64,000 bases of DNA, taken from Roseiarcus sp963779095. Lineage in GTDB: Bacteria; Pseudomonadota; Alphaproteobacteria; Rhizobiales; Beijerinckiaceae. Positions 17,498 through 28,190 of the stretch are shown one piece after another (within the stretch, counting starts at the first letter, position 1; each line of letters begins with the position of its first letter). Below the pieces are notes generated by a model that saw only the letters and a program-made list of their open reading frames with translations, was not told the origin of the DNA and made no database searches. The DNA is taken from positions 124,001 through 188,000 of the forward strand of contig CAVZWU010000013.1 of the NCBI GenBank assembly GCA_963779095.1. Reading direction: 5' to 3'. Position numbers and translations under genes: made by a program.

Positions 17498-19414
17498 ATG
17501 CAGCATCACAAGACGTCAACATTCATCGCCGCGCACAACAACCCGGCGGGACGAGGCACGCTCACGGGAACCGTTCGGCTCCTTTGGCCCTACATCTGGC
17601 CGTCGGACCGCGCTGATCTGAAGCTGCGTGTATTTCTCGCAGTCGCGCTGATGCTGCTCTCGAAGCTGTTCACGATAGCGATTCCCTATTCCTACAAGTG
17701 GGCGACCGACGCGATCGCCGGTAAGCTCGCACTCGACGCGGTCCCGCTGCCGCGTATCCTGGTCGGCGCGGCGGCTCTGACGCTGCTTTATGGGGCGTTG
17801 CGCGTCCTGATGGCGTTCACCCAGCAAGGGCGGGACGCCCTGTTCGCGGCCGTCGCCATGAACGCGGTGCGCCGATTGGCGCTCGAGGTATTCGAGCACT
17901 TGCATCGCCTGTCGTTGCGCTTTCATCTGGAGCGCAAGACCGGCGGACTCACCCGGGTTCTCGAGCGCGGCCGCAACGCAATCGAGACGCTCGTTCGCAC
18001 CTCGATGCTGACCGCGGTTCCGACCGTCGTCGAGTTCGCGCTGGTCGTCGCGGCGATGCTCATTTCGTTCGACTGGCGCTATGTCGTAGCAATCAGCGCC
18101 ACGGTGGTCGTTTACCTGATCTATACGACCCTCGCGACCAATTGGCGCATCGGCATTCGACGTTCGATGAACGAAAGCGACACCGACGCCAACACCAAGG
18201 CGATCGACAGCCTTCTCAACTTCGAGACAGTCAAATATTTTGGCGCCGAAGGGCGGGAGGCGGCGCGATACGACAAAGCCATGGCGCGATATGAACAGGC
18301 GAGCGTGCGAACTTATGTGTCGCTTGCGGTTCTCAATGCTGGTCAGGCGTTCATTTTCACCCTTGGCTTAATCGTCGTGCTTCTGATGTGCGTCGCCGAG
18401 GTGAGAAACGGAACCAAGACTGTCGGCGCCTTCGTGCTCGTCAACCTGATCATGCTGCAGCTCTACCAGCCGCTCAATTTCATGGGGATGGTGTATCGGG
18501 ACATCAAACAGGCGATCGTTGACGTCGAGGCGATGTTCGCGATCCTGGGCCAGAATCCCGAAATTGAGGACATCCCCGGCGCGCAGCCATTGAAGGTGAG
18601 CGCCGGCGCGGTCCGGTTCGAGAACGTCGACTTCGCATATGACCCCGGCAGGCCGATCCTGCGCGGCGTCTCGTTTGAGGCGCCCGCCGGACATACGATC
18701 GCCATCGTGGGCCCGTCAGGCGCCGGCAAGTCGACGATCTCGCGGCTCCTGTTCCGGTTCTACGAGCCGGACGCGGGGCGCATCTTGATCGATGGGCAGA
18801 ACATCGGCGCCGTCACCCAGAGTTCGCTGCGCGCGGCAATCGGCATGGTGCCGCAGGACACGGTGCTGTTCAACGATGCGATCCTCTACAACATCCGCTA
18901 TGGGCTCGACGGCGCCAGCGAGCATGGGGTGATCGCCGCCGCCGAGAATGCGCAGATCGACCGGTTCATCCGCTCATTGCCGAACGGCTATGAGTCGCCG
19001 GTCGGCGAGCGCGGCCTCAAGCTGTCGGGCGGCGAGAAGCAGCGCGTAGCCATCGCCCGCACGATGCTCAAGGCGCCGCCGATCCTGGTGCTCGACGAAG
19101 CGACTTCGGCGCTCGACAGTTTCACCGAGCGCGACATCCAGTCGGCGCTGGAGCGCGTCTCCCGCGGACGCACGACAATCGTGATCGCCCATCGCCTTTC
19201 GACCGTGGTCAACGCTGACGAGATTCTGGTGCTCGACAAGGGCGTAATCGCCGAGCGCGGCTCGCATCAGGAGCTTCTGGCGCGGGGCGGAATCTATTCG
19301 GCGATGTGGAGCCGCCAGCGGCAGGTCGACGCCGCGCAGGAAGTGTTGCGTCAGGCTGGTCGTGAAGACGATCTCGCCGCTCCCGGCGGGTCGGCGCCCC
19401 AGCCCGCGCCGTGA
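17498..19414 (+). CDS. ABC transporter ATP-binding/permease, Atm1/HMT1 (ABCB7-like) family
   Basis: A 638-residue half-transporter with an N-terminal six-helix domain and a C-terminal ATPase. Walker A GPSGAGKST is at about residue 405, signature LSGGEKQR, Walker B ILVLDEATSALD, H-loop IVIAHRLST. The transmembrane segment motif IDSLLNFETVKYFGAEGREAARYD and the stretch FNDAILYNIRYG mark the Atm1/HMT1 group, which exports glutathione-linked sulfur or metal species in mitochondria and alphaproteobacteria. The true start is uncertain: the first codon at 17498 gives MQHHKTST; a start some codons later is possible. Intact. Confidence 0.9.
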   Translation: MQHHKTSTFIAAHNNPAGRGTLTGTVRLLWPYIWPSDRADLKLRVFLAVALMLLSKLFTIAIPYSYKWATDAIAGKLALDAVPLPRILVGAAALTLLYGALRVLMAFTQQGRDALFAAVAMNAVRRLALEVFEHLHRLSLRFHLERKTGGLTRVLERGRNAIETLVRTSMLTAVPTVVEFALVVAAMLISFDWRYVVAISATVVVYLIYTTLATNWRIGIRRSMNESDTDANTKAIDSLLNFETVKYFGAEGREAARYDKAMARYEQASVRTYVSLAVLNAGQAFIFTLGLIVVLLMCVAEVRNGTKTVGAFVLVNLIMLQLYQPLNFMGMVYRDIKQAIVDVEAMFAILGQNPEIEDIPGAQPLKVSAGAVRFENVDFAYDPGRPILRGVSFEAPAGHTIAIVGPSGAGKSTISRLLFRFYEPDAGRILIDGQNIGAVTQSSLRAAIGMVPQDTVLFNDAILYNIRYGLDGASEHGVIAAAENAQIDRFIRSLPNGYESPVGERGLKLSGGEKQRVAIARTMLKAPPILVLDEATSALDSFTERDIQSALERVSRGRTTIVIAHRLSTVVNADEILVLDKGVIAERGSHQELLARGGIYSAMWSRQRQVDAAQEVLRQAGREDDLAAPGGSAPQPAP

Positions 19415-19469
19415 CATCGGAGACATTTGGCGCCATGAGTGCGGGCGGCTTGTTTTCGGACGTATTCCA

Positions 19470-20168
19470 ATGAGCATCGTCAAGTCGCTGCGCGGCCAGT
19501 TCGCGCCGATTCATCCCGAAGGCTATGTATTCGTCTTTGGTTTCGCGGCCGCGACGCTCATCCTGTGGTGGCTCTGGGCGCCGTTGGGCTGGCTCGGGCT
19601 CATCGCCACCTTGTGGTGCGCCTATTTCTTTCGCGATCCCCCGCGCGTCACGCCCGTGCGGGCCGACCTTGTCGTTTCCCCCGCCGACGGCGTGATCCGT
19701 TTCGCCGGCTTCGCCGCGCCTCCGCCTGAACTCGGCCTCGGCATGGCGCCGTTGCAGCGTGTGTCGATCTTCATGTCGATCTTCGATTGCCACGTGAATC
19801 GCTCTCCGGTCGAAGGCCGCGTCGCCCAGATCGTTTATCACCCCGGCCTGTTCCTCAGCGCCGACCTCGATAAGGCGAGCGACGACAACGAGCGCAACAG
19901 CATCACAATCGACACGCCCTCCGGCCGGTTTGGCGTGGTCCAGATTGCGGGCCTGATCGCCCGGCGGATCGTCTGCTTCACCCACGAAGGCGTGCTGCTT
20001 GGCGCTGGCGAGCGCATCGGCCTCATCCGCTTCGGCTCGCGCGTCGACGTCTACCTGCCGCCAGGCGCGCGCATCGTGGTCGGCCTCAATTCGCGCGCGG
20101 TCGCCGGCGAGACTGTGATTGCGCAGGTCGCGGCCGAGAGCGAGGCGCCGCCGTTTCATCGGAGCTGA
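19470..20168 (+). CDS. psd: Phosphatidylserine decarboxylase proenzyme
   Basis: Decarboxylates phosphatidylserine to phosphatidylethanolamine. The protein self-cleaves at a Gly-Ser bond to form the pyruvoyl cofactor; here that bond lies in LIRFGSRVDVYLP. The 232-residue length and the single hydrophobic N-terminal region (GYVFVFGFAAATLILWWLWAPLGWLGLI) mark the short, bacterial 'Psd-A-like' subtype. SPADGVI and MSIFDCHVNRSPVEG are conserved catalytic segments. Start chosen at the ATG at 19470 (MSIVKSLRGQFAPIHPEG), the common start for this subtype. It is followed by pssA with 2 bp between, so the two consecutive steps of the pathway are an operon. Confidence 0.94.
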   Translation: MSIVKSLRGQFAPIHPEGYVFVFGFAAATLILWWLWAPLGWLGLIATLWCAYFFRDPPRVTPVRADLVVSPADGVIRFAGFAAPPPELGLGMAPLQRVSIFMSIFDCHVNRSPVEGRVAQIVYHPGLFLSADLDKASDDNERNSITIDTPSGRFGVVQIAGLIARRIVCFTHEGVLLGAGERIGLIRFGSRVDVYLPPGARIVVGLNSRAVAGETVIAQVAAESEAPPFHRS

Positions 20169-20170
20169 GC

Positions 20171-20974
20171 GTGAACGAGACCGGCCCAATGCCCCGGTCG
20201 CAAGTCGAAGACGTCGCGGCGTCGCGGCGTCGCGGTCTCCGGGCGGTGCCGCTACGGCTTTTGATTCCGAACCTTGTCACGCTATTCGCGCTCGGCCTTG
20301 GGCTAACCGCGATCCGTCTGGCGATGGAGGGGTCTATCGACTGGGCGGTGAGCGCGGTCGCCGCCGCGGCCGTGCTCGATGGCCTCGACGGGCAAATCGC
20401 GCGCGCGTTGAAGGGAACCTCGCGTTTCGGCGCCGAACTCGATTCGCTTGCTGACTTCGTCGACTTCGGGGTCGCGCCGGCGCTCGTGCTGTATGTCGCC
20501 AGCCTGCACGCGGCGAAAAACTTCGGCTGGGTTGCGGCGCTCCTGTTTGCGATGGCCTGCGCGCTGCGCCTCGCCCGCTTCAATGTGATGATCGACGAGG
20601 ATCAGCCGGGGTGGCGCGGCCTATTTTTTGTCGGCATGCCGGCGCCCGCCGGCGCGATCGTCGGTCTCCTGCCGATCTACCTTCATTACGCCTTCGGTCT
20701 CGGCGAGCCGACACGGCAATTCGCGGTGGTCGAGAGCCTGTACGTGCTGGCGGTGGCGCTTCTGATGGCGAGCCGCGTGCCCCATTTCTCCGGCAAGTCG
20801 ATCGGCCGCGTGCCGCACGAATATGTTTCGGTGGTGCTTGTCGGTGTCGCCGCCGCCCTCCTCATCCTGTTCAACTTTCCCATGCAGGCCCTGGTCGCCG
20901 TCACTCTGGTCTATCTCGCCTCGATCCCGTTCGCCGTCAGGCGTTATCGCGCGCTCGACCGCGCGGGGCGGTAG
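20171..20974 (+). CDS. pssA: CDP-diacylglycerol--serine O-phosphatidyltransferase
   Basis: Makes phosphatidylserine, the substrate of Psd encoded directly upstream. The CDP-alcohol phosphotransferase motif is complete: DGLDGQIAR, then FGAELDSLADFVDFG. Eight hydrophobic segments are spread over the 267 residues, as in the type II (Bacillus-like/alphaproteobacterial) integral-membrane enzymes. The start is GTG at 20171, two bases after the psd stop. The segment LPNLVTLFALGLGL-like LIPNLVTLFALGLGLTA is typical of the amino end. Confidence 0.94.
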   Translation: MNETGPMPRSQVEDVAASRRRGLRAVPLRLLIPNLVTLFALGLGLTAIRLAMEGSIDWAVSAVAAAAVLDGLDGQIARALKGTSRFGAELDSLADFVDFGVAPALVLYVASLHAAKNFGWVAALLFAMACALRLARFNVMIDEDQPGWRGLFFVGMPAPAGAIVGLLPIYLHYAFGLGEPTRQFAVVESLYVLAVALLMASRVPHFSGKSIGRVPHEYVSVVLVGVAAALLILFNFPMQALVAVTLVYLASIPFAVRRYRALDRAGR

Positions 20975-21095
20975 CTACAAAATCGCATGCCTTATTGGCC
21001 TCTTGCGCTCAGGCGCCGGTCAGGCATCATGGACCAGCAATGGCCATCGGGCTCGCTCATCGGTATTGTTCGTCCGCTTCCAGGATTCGCGCTCC

Positions 21096-22319
21096 ATGTC
21101 GACCCGATCACCTCGTTCCATGCTCTGGCCGGCCGTTCGTGCGGCCGCCCTTGGGATAGGCGTGATCGCACAGGCGGCCTGCAACTCGAAGAACGCGTAT
21201 ATCCCCCCGCCGCCGCCTAAGGTGCAGGTGGCCCAGCCGCTGCAGCGGCCGGTCACCGAATATCTTGAACTCACCGGAAATACGCAGGCGTTCGCCTCCG
21301 TCGATCTCGTAGCGCGGGTGCAGGGCTTTCTCACTTCAATTGATTATGCGGACGGCGCGAACGTTAAGAAGGGCGCGCAGCTCTTCAGTATCGAGCGGGA
21401 CATTTATCAGGCGCAGGTTGACCAGCAGGAGGCGACCCTTGCCTCGGACCAAGCAACCGAGGAGTACAATAAGGCCGAATACAACCGGCAGGCCACGCTG
21501 GCGCGGCAGGATTTCGCGAGCCAAGCGACGGCGCAGGAGTGGAAGTCCAAGTGGGACCAGTCGGCGGCCGATATCCTGAACGCCAAGGCCGCCATCTGGC
21601 TCGCCAAGATCAACCTCGGCTACACCCAGGTGCTCGCGCCGTTTGACGGCGTGGTCACCAATCACCTCGTCGATGTCGGCGCCCTCGTCGGCGTCTCCGG
21701 GCCGACCAAGCTCGCGACGATCATCCAGACCGATCCGCTCTACGTATATTTCACCTTGAGCGAGACGCAGATCCTGTCGATCCAGAGAAACCTCGCCAAG
21801 CACGGCGTCGCATTGCGCACCTCGAAGCTGTCCGACGTCCCTGTGGAGATCGGGCTGCAGGGCGAGGAGGGCTACCCGCACAAGGGCCACCTCGATTATG
21901 CTTCGCCGCAGGTTGATTTCGCCACCGGCACGCTGACCGCGCGCGCCCTGTTCGACAACAAGGACAACGCGCTTTTGCCGGGCCTGTTCGTGCGTGTGCG
22001 GACGCCGATCGCGCAGCAGGACAAGGCGCTGCTGACCCGAGACGATGCGATCGGGACGAGCCAGGAAGGAAGCTATGTCCTGGTCGTCGGCCCCGGCAAT
22101 GTCGTGGAGAGGAAGGTCGTCACGACCGGGGTGCGGGACGGGCAGTTGCGGGTGATCGAGTCGGGCCTGAAGCCAGACGACTGGGTGGTGACCGAAGGCG
22201 TCCAGCGCGCCTTTCCCGGCGCCAAAGTCGATCCCCAGCGCAGCCAACTGGCTTTAGCCGAGCCGGTGCCTGCATCAAGCCCTGATAAGGCTCCGTCGCC
22301 CACCTCGGACAAGAAATGA
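21096..22319 (+). CDS. RND efflux periplasmic adaptor subunit (membrane fusion protein)
   Basis: A 407-residue adaptor linking an inner-membrane RND pump to an outer-membrane channel. The N-terminus (MSTRSPRSMLWPAVRAAALG) leads to a cysteine at residue 29 (IAQAACNS), fitting a lipoprotein anchor. Features follow in order: the lipoyl half-motif VDLVARVQGFLTSIDYADGANVKKGAQLF, an alpha-hairpin (residues about 100-170), the second lipoyl half YTQVLAPFDGVVTNHLVDVGALVG, and beta-barrel domains. Start at the ATG at 21096 gives the secretion signal. It overlaps the pump gene by 4 bp (ATGA). No TolC-like channel gene lies nearby. Confidence 0.92.
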   Translation: MSTRSPRSMLWPAVRAAALGIGVIAQAACNSKNAYIPPPPPKVQVAQPLQRPVTEYLELTGNTQAFASVDLVARVQGFLTSIDYADGANVKKGAQLFSIERDIYQAQVDQQEATLASDQATEEYNKAEYNRQATLARQDFASQATAQEWKSKWDQSAADILNAKAAIWLAKINLGYTQVLAPFDGVVTNHLVDVGALVGVSGPTKLATIIQTDPLYVYFTLSETQILSIQRNLAKHGVALRTSKLSDVPVEIGLQGEEGYPHKGHLDYASPQVDFATGTLTARALFDNKDNALLPGLFVRVRTPIAQQDKALLTRDDAIGTSQEGSYVLVVGPGNVVERKVVTTGVRDGQLRVIESGLKPDDWVVTEGVQRAFPGAKVDPQRSQLALAEPVPASSPDKAPSPTSDKK

Positions 22320-25300
22320 GCTCCGAAGGCCGAGCGGGAGCCATCTCGCGCTTTTTCATCGACAGGCCGGTGCTCGCCAACGTGCTTGCGCTTGTCTTCG
22401 TCCTGATCGGCCTGGTCGCCCTTGTTAACCTGCCTAGCTCCCAATATCCGAACGTCGTCCCGCCGACCGTCCAGGTGACCACGCGCTATCCCGGCGCAAG
22501 CGCCATGACGCTTGTCGACACCGTCGCTCTGCCGATCGAGCAGAACGTCAACGGCGTCGAGAACATGATCTACATGCAGTCGACGAGCGCGAGCGACGGC
22601 ACCTATAGCTTAATCGTCACCTTCGCGATTGGCACCAATCCTGACGAGGACGAGATCCTGGTGCAGAACCGTGTGTCGGCAGCAATTTCGTCGCTGCCGC
22701 CGCAAGTTCAGCTCCAGGGCGTGACGACGAAGAAGCAATCGACTTCAATCCTCGAGTTCGTCGGGCTCGTGTCGCCTGATAGCCGCTTCGACAGCCTGTT
22801 CCTGTCGAACTACGCCGTCATCAACGTGCAAGACGAGTTGCGCCGCCTCCCAGGCGTCGGCGATGTGTCTGTCCTTGGCGCAGGTCAATACGCCATGCGC
22901 ATATGGCTTGACCCGAACCTTCTGCAGGCGCGCGGGACTGACGCCGCAGGATGTGGTCAACGTCATCCAGCAGCAGAGCCAGGAGGTGGCGGCCGGTCAG
23001 ATCGGCGCGCCGCCGGCGCCGAAGGGCCAGGACTTCCAATATACGCTCGATCTCAAGGGCCGGCTCGACGATCCGAGAGAATTCGAGAACATTATCGTCA
23101 AGGTCAATTCAGCCAATGGGGGTCAGATCACCAGGGTGCGGGATGTCGGACATGCCGAGCTCGGCGCGCAAACGTACAGCGAATCGTTCAGACTTGATGG
23201 CAGGCCAGCCGCTGGCATCGCCGTCTCGCTGTTGCCGGAGGCAAACGCGATTGCGGTCTCTAGGGAAGTCAAGGCGAAGATGGACGAACTCGCCAAGGCT
23301 TTCCCGCGGGGCCTCGAGTACGTCGTGCCTTACGACACAACCAAATTTGTGAAGGCGGCGATCTCCGAAGTCTACCGCACCCTCATCGAAGCCGCGATTC
23401 TGGTGCTCATCGTCATCCTCGTCTTCCTTCAGGATTGGCGGGCGATGCTGGTGCCGGCGACGACCGTGCCGGTGACGCTCATCGGCGCGTTCGCGGCAAT
23501 GGCCGCCCTCGGCTACTCGATCAATCTCCCGACTCTGTTCGCCATCGTGCTCGCGATCGGCATCGTCGTCGACGACGCGATCGTCATCGTTGAAGGCGTG
23601 GCGCGCTATGTCGAGGAAGGGATGCCCGGTCGCGCAGCGGCGGCTCGGGCGATGGACGACCTGACTGGGCCAGTTCTCGGCATCACGCTGGTGCTGATGT
23701 CGGTGTTCATTCCGGCAGCCTTCCTGCCTGGGCTTACCGGGCAACTCTACCGCCAATTCGCGCTCGTTATCGCCTCAACGGCCTTCATCAGCGCCGTCAA
23801 TGCGCTCACGCTCAAACCCACCCAGTCCGCGCTGTGGCTGAGGCCGCCAAAGCCTCCCGAGCGGCGCAATTTTTTCTACCGCGGGTTCAACGCGGTCTAT
23901 GGCGGGCTCGAACGCGGCTACACCCGATTGATCGGCGCGATGGTTCATCGCAGCGGCTTTATGGTGGCCCTTGCGCTGATTCTGGTCGGCGTCGCGATCT
24001 GGGGATTGACGCGCGTGCCGACCGCGTTCCTGCCGACCGAGGACCAGGGCTACGTGATAGTCGCCGCGCAGCTCCCGGACGGCGCGTCAAAGGAACGGAC
24101 GGACAGGGTGCTGGAGCAGATCCAGGGTCTCGCGAGCAAGGTTCCCGGCGTCGAACACGTCGTTACGGTCAGCGGCATATCCATTCTCGACAATAGGGCG
24201 AGCCTCGCCAATGCCGGCGTCGCCTTCGTTGTCTTGAAGGACTGGGACGTGCGTCTGAAAGAGCCAGGGCAGGACGTCCGTACGATCCTCGGGCGCCTCA
24301 ACGCCGGGCTGCAGGGCGTGCCGCAAGCTTTCGCCTTCGCGCTTCCCCCGCCGCCGATCCAGGGCATCGGCAACGTCGGCGGCTTCTCCATGCAGGTCGA
24401 ACTCAGGAACGGCAATTTCGACTACGCCTTGCTTCAGACTCTGACCAACGCCGTGGTTGCGGACGCCAATGCGCAATCCTCGCTTCAGCGGGTCGCCACG
24501 ACATTCCGCGCGGGAGCGCCGCAAATCTTTGTCAATGTAAACCGCATCAAGGCGGAGACGCTCGGCATCACCGTTGGACAGCTGTTCTCCGCCCTCTCCA
24601 ACTATGTGGGTTCGAACTATGTCGGCCAGATCACCAAGTTCGGCCACGTCTTCCAGATCTATACGCAAGCGGAGGCCAAGTTTCGCGCCAACGTTGACGA
24701 CATTCGCAATCTCAAGGTCAGAGCCGGCGACGGAACGATGACGCCCGTCGGAACGGTGGTCGACATCAAGGAGGTTCAGGGCCCGGCCCTCATCAGCCTC
24801 TACAATCTCTATCCGTCGTCAACCATTGTTGGCAGCCCGGCGCCCGGTTTCAGCTCGGGACAGTCCCTCGACATCATGGAGCAGATCGCCAACAACACCC
24901 TGCCGACCGGATCAGGCTTCGAATGGACCGCCATGTCCTACCAGGAGAAGCAGCTCGGCAACCAGACGTACTACGTCTTCGGCTTCGCGCTCCTGCTCGT
25001 CTATTTCGTTCTGGCGGGCCAGTATGAAAGTTGGATTCTGCCCTTGGCGGTGATCCTGTGCGTGCCGATGGCTCTGCTCGGGTACGGTCGCCGCGCTGAC
25101 CACGCTCGGCGCGATCAGCGTCGCCGCCAGTCAGTCCGGCGTCGCCGCCAACAACCTTTACACCCAGATCGGGCTCATCCTGTTGATCGCGCTCGGAGCG
25201 AAGAACGCGATTCTGATCGTCGAATACGCCCGCCAGCAGCGAGCCGAGGGAAAGGGGATCGTCGAAGCGGCGGTGGAAGGGGCGCGGCTGAGATTCCGGC

Positions 25301-25563
25301 CCATTCTCATGACCTCGTTCGCCTTCATCCTCGGCGTTCTGCCGCTTGTGCTGGCGACAGGCGCTGGCGCGTCGGCGCGCAAATCGATTGGGATGGCTGT
25401 CTTCTTCGGCATGATCGCCTCGACCTGCCTGGTGGTGGTGTTCGTTCCCTCGTTTTATGTGGTCATGCAATGGCTCGAGGAGCGCAGAAAGGGCAAGCGC
25501 GTCCCTGAGGCCGCCTCCCCTCCGTCGCAGACGACAGACGCCGGCAGCCCGTCTGCAGTCTGA
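22316..25563 (+). CDS. RND multidrug efflux permease, AcrB/HAE1 type (two frameshifts)
   Basis: The inner-membrane proton-driven pump partner of the preceding adaptor. The start MSSEGRAGAISRFFIDRPVLANVLALVFVLIGLVAL is typical. The proton-relay aspartate pair is in IVVDDAIVIVEG (helix 4), and the segment LPTEDQGYV, which opens the second half, is conserved. The frame shifts near 22935 and near 25085; one-base corrections join FLDPNLLQARG to LTPQDVVNVIQQQ, and MALLG to the last helices (YTQIGLILLIALGAKNAILIVEYARQ). Total length is then about 1080 residues. The indels are probably sequence errors. Confidence 0.9.
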
Positions 25564-25675
25564 CGGCGCTCTCGACAGTTTGAACACGTCAAGGCTCGCC
25601 CTGGCGCGCCATGCGCCTTATACGAATCCGGTATTTCGAGGCTACGCCAGAGACGCGCGCCGGGGAGGAAATGGT

Positions 25676-26720
25676 ATGAGCCTTCGAGTCTTTTGTTCCG
25701 CAATGGCGACGAGCTTGGCCCTGTCGGGCGCTGCTTTTGCGGAATCGCCGCGCTTGACGGTGACCGAAGCGATGATCCCGTCGACGGATCCGAACATCAA
25801 GCTCTACGTACGCAACAAGCACGCGGAGAACATGACATCTTTCTCCCCGGACAAGACGCTGCTCTTCATCCACGGCGCCACATATCCTGCGGAGACGAGC
25901 TTCGACCTGCCGATCGAAGGCGTGTCGATGATGGACCTGTTCGCTGAGAACGGTTTCGACGTCTATCTGGTCGACGTGCGCTCGTACGGACGATCGACCC
26001 GTCCGCCGGAAATGGATCAGCCTCCCGAGGCGAACAAGCCGATCGCGACTTCCGAAGAGGCCGGCGCCGACCTCGGCGCCGCAGTCGATTATATTCTGGG
26101 TCAGCGCGGCATCCCGAAGCTCGACCTCATGGGCTGGTCCTGGGGCACCTCGATCGCCGGCGCCTACACCGCGAGCCACAACGACAAGATCAATCGGTTC
26201 GTGCTTTATGCCCCGGCCTGGACGGTCGAGCCTCCGGTCGCGCCCCCGACGACCGTCCTGCCCGCCTATCGATTGGTGGCGAAGGAGGATGCGAAGGCGC
26301 GCTGGCTCAGGGGCGTGCCCGAGGACAAGCAGGCGACGCTGATCCCGCCGGGCGTCTTTGACGCATGGTGGAACGCGACGATCGCCGAGGATCCTGTGGG
26401 CAGCAAGATGAACCCGCCGCAGGCTTCGCGCCGCCAACGGCGTAAGGGCGGAATTCGCCAATTATTGGGGCGCCGGAAAGCCATTTTACGATCCAGGAAA
26501 GATCACGGTCCCAACGCTGCTCATCCACGCGGAATGGGACGCCGATCTTCCGACCTATATGACCAACGCCTATTTCGCCAAGCTGACAAACACGCCCTAC
26601 AAGCGCCTTGTCCAGTTAGGCGAAGGCACGCACACTGTGATGCTGGAGAAGAACCGCATGCAGTTCTTCGATGAAATTCGCGGATTCCTGAACGAATCGA
26701 GCCCAACCGCGCTGAAGTAG
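25676..26720 (+). CDS. Secreted alpha/beta hydrolase (frameshifted)
   Basis: A periplasmic or secreted serine hydrolase of unknown substrate. A signal peptide (residues 1-22) ends ALSGAAFAES. The oxyanion segment is LLFIHGATY, and the nucleophile elbow GWSWGTS puts the serine at residue 155. After a one-base break near 26425 the frame continues FANYWGAGKPFYDPGKITVPTLLIHAEWDAD, with the acid residue, and GEGTHTVMLEKN, with the catalytic histidine. The start is the ATG at 25676, 8 nt after GGGGAGGA; an ATG 5 bp upstream is followed at once by a stop. Confidence 0.85.
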
Positions 26721-26900
26721 CTTGGTTTGACGGGCGGGCGCCGATAAAGTGCCCGTGAGAGGCGGGGCGGGGACGCCGCCGCCAGGTTGGCGTATTCGGT
26801 CTTACAACCCCGTGGTGGTAGGACAGGCCGCGGCTGGCGTGCTAGGGGCGGTTCCGGACCGCCGTCCGTCTTGCGCCGCGGCGACACGACAAGGAGTCTT

Positions 26901-27119
26901 ATGTCGAAAGAAGAATTGCTAGAATTTCCCGGATATGTCGTGGAATTGCTGCCCAACGCGACTTTTCGCGTCAAACTCGAGAACGAGCACGAAATCATAG
27001 CGCACACCGCGGGCAAGATGCGCAAGAACCGCATTCGCGTGCTGGCCGGGGACAAAGTGCTGGTGGAGATGACGCCCTACGATTTGACCAAGGGGCGCAT
27101 TACCTACCGGTTCAAATGA
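26901..27119 (+). CDS. infA: Translation initiation factor IF-1
   Basis: A 72-residue S1/OB-fold protein that binds the ribosomal A site during initiation. The sequence EELLEFPGYVVELLPNATFRVKLENEHEI...HTAGKMRKNRIRVLAGDKVLVEMTPYDLTKGRITYRFK matches the family end to end (quoted in part). A good ribosome site (AAGGAG) precedes the ATG. Its stop overlaps the maf start (ATGA), so the three genes infA-maf-yacG form a tight operon. Confidence 0.96.
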   Translation: MSKEELLEFPGYVVELLPNATFRVKLENEHEIIAHTAGKMRKNRIRVLAGDKVLVEMTPYDLTKGRITYRFK

Positions 27120-27784
27120 CCTTAACTCTTGGGCGGCGCGGCGATCGCTCCGTCCCGCACTTGGGCCCGCATCTCGTGCTGGGATCCGCTTCGCCGCGCA
27201 GGCTTGAGCTGCTCGCGCAGATCGGCGTCAAGCCCGATGCGGTCCTGCCGGCCGAGATCGACGAAACGCCGCGCCCTCGCGAAGGGCCACGCGAGCTTGC
27301 GGAACGGCTGGCCGGGGAAAAGGCACTCGCCTCGGCGGAGATCGCCGGCGGGCGCACGGATCTTGCGCCGTTCTTGACGCTTGCGGCGGACACGGTGGTC
27401 GGCGTCGGGCGCCGAATCTTGCCGAAGTGCGAGACGCTCGCCGAGGCGGAGGCGTGCCTCGCCCTGTTGTCCGGCCGCGGCCATCGCGTCTTCACTGGCC
27501 TTACGCTCATTACCGGAAACGGCGCCGTGCGGCGACGGTTGGTCGAGACCCGGCTCAGGTTTAAGCGCCTGTCGCGCAATGAGGTCGAGGCCTATCTCAA
27601 GAGCGGCGAATGGCGCGGCAAGGCCGGCGGCTATGCCATCCAGGGCCTCGCAGGCGCATTCGTCGAGCGCCTCGTCGGCTCCTATTCCAATGTCGTCGGC
27701 TTGCCGATCAGCGAAACAGCCGCGCTGCTTGCCGGCGAAGGCTATCACGTCTACCGGCATTGGGACGCGAACCCCATCCGATGA
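27116..27784 (+). CDS. Maf family nucleotide pyrophosphatase
   Basis: A 222-residue Maf/HAM1-like pyrophosphatase that hydrolyses non-canonical or canonical NTPs such as dTTP/UTP. The N-terminal LVLGSASPRRLELL is the family fingerprint, followed by AADTVVGVGRRILPK with the catalytic aspartate, GYAIQGLAGAFVERLVGSYSNVVGLPI near the C-terminus. It overlaps infA by 4 bp upstream and yacG by 4 bp downstream. The YhdE-type subfamily is likely. Confidence 0.93.
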   Translation: MTLTLGRRGDRSVPHLGPHLVLGSASPRRLELLAQIGVKPDAVLPAEIDETPRPREGPRELAERLAGEKALASAEIAGGRTDLAPFLTLAADTVVGVGRRILPKCETLAEAEACLALLSGRGHRVFTGLTLITGNGAVRRRLVETRLRFKRLSRNEVEAYLKSGEWRGKAGGYAIQGLAGAFVERLVGSYSNVVGLPISETAALLAGEGYHVYRHWDANPIR

Positions 27785-27993
27785 CCACCGAGGACAAGAA
27801 GGCCCCCGCGCGGCGCCCGAGCCCGAACAGGAGCAAGCGCGCCTGCCCGATATGCGGCAAGCCGCGCAGCGAGGCTTATGACCCGTTCTGCTCGAAGCGT
27901 TGCGCCGACGTCGACCTGCATCGCTGGCTGAAGGGGAGCTACGTGATCCCCGGCGCCAAGGCCGAGCCTGAACCGGGCGACGAGAACGATTGA
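27781..27993 (+). CDS. yacG: DNA gyrase inhibitor YacG (zinc-binding)
   Basis: A 70-residue protein that binds GyrB and inhibits gyrase in Escherichia coli. Zinc is bound by CPICGKP and, 16 residues on, FCSKRCADVDLHRW (CxxC-CxxxC). The N-terminal extension is basic and proline-rich; the acidic C-terminus is disordered. It overlaps the maf stop (ATGA). Confidence 0.92.
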   Translation: MTTEDKKAPARRPSPNRSKRACPICGKPRSEAYDPFCSKRCADVDLHRWLKGSYVIPGAKAEPEPGDEND

Positions 27994-28166
27994 CAAGGCC
28001 GCGCCTGGAGCGCGTTGCGCCTCAATGGAGTGGGTCTTGGCGCGCGCGGCGTCGGTCGCTCGATCCGTTTTGGTTTTTCTTGGCGCCTCGCCTTTTCGCC
28101 TCAAAAGGCCCGTTTTTGAGGCTCGGATTTCCTTGGATTTCCTTGGATTCTCTCGTCCGAAATTAG

Positions 28167-28190
28167 TGTTTTCAATGGGTTACAAGCGAT
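28167..28190 (+). repeat. Dispersed repeat copy 1
   Basis: TTTTCAATGGGTTAC followed by AAGCGATTTTCG. It shares its core with copies at 28611-28634 (minus strand) and 38063-38090 (plus strand). Confidence 0.5.
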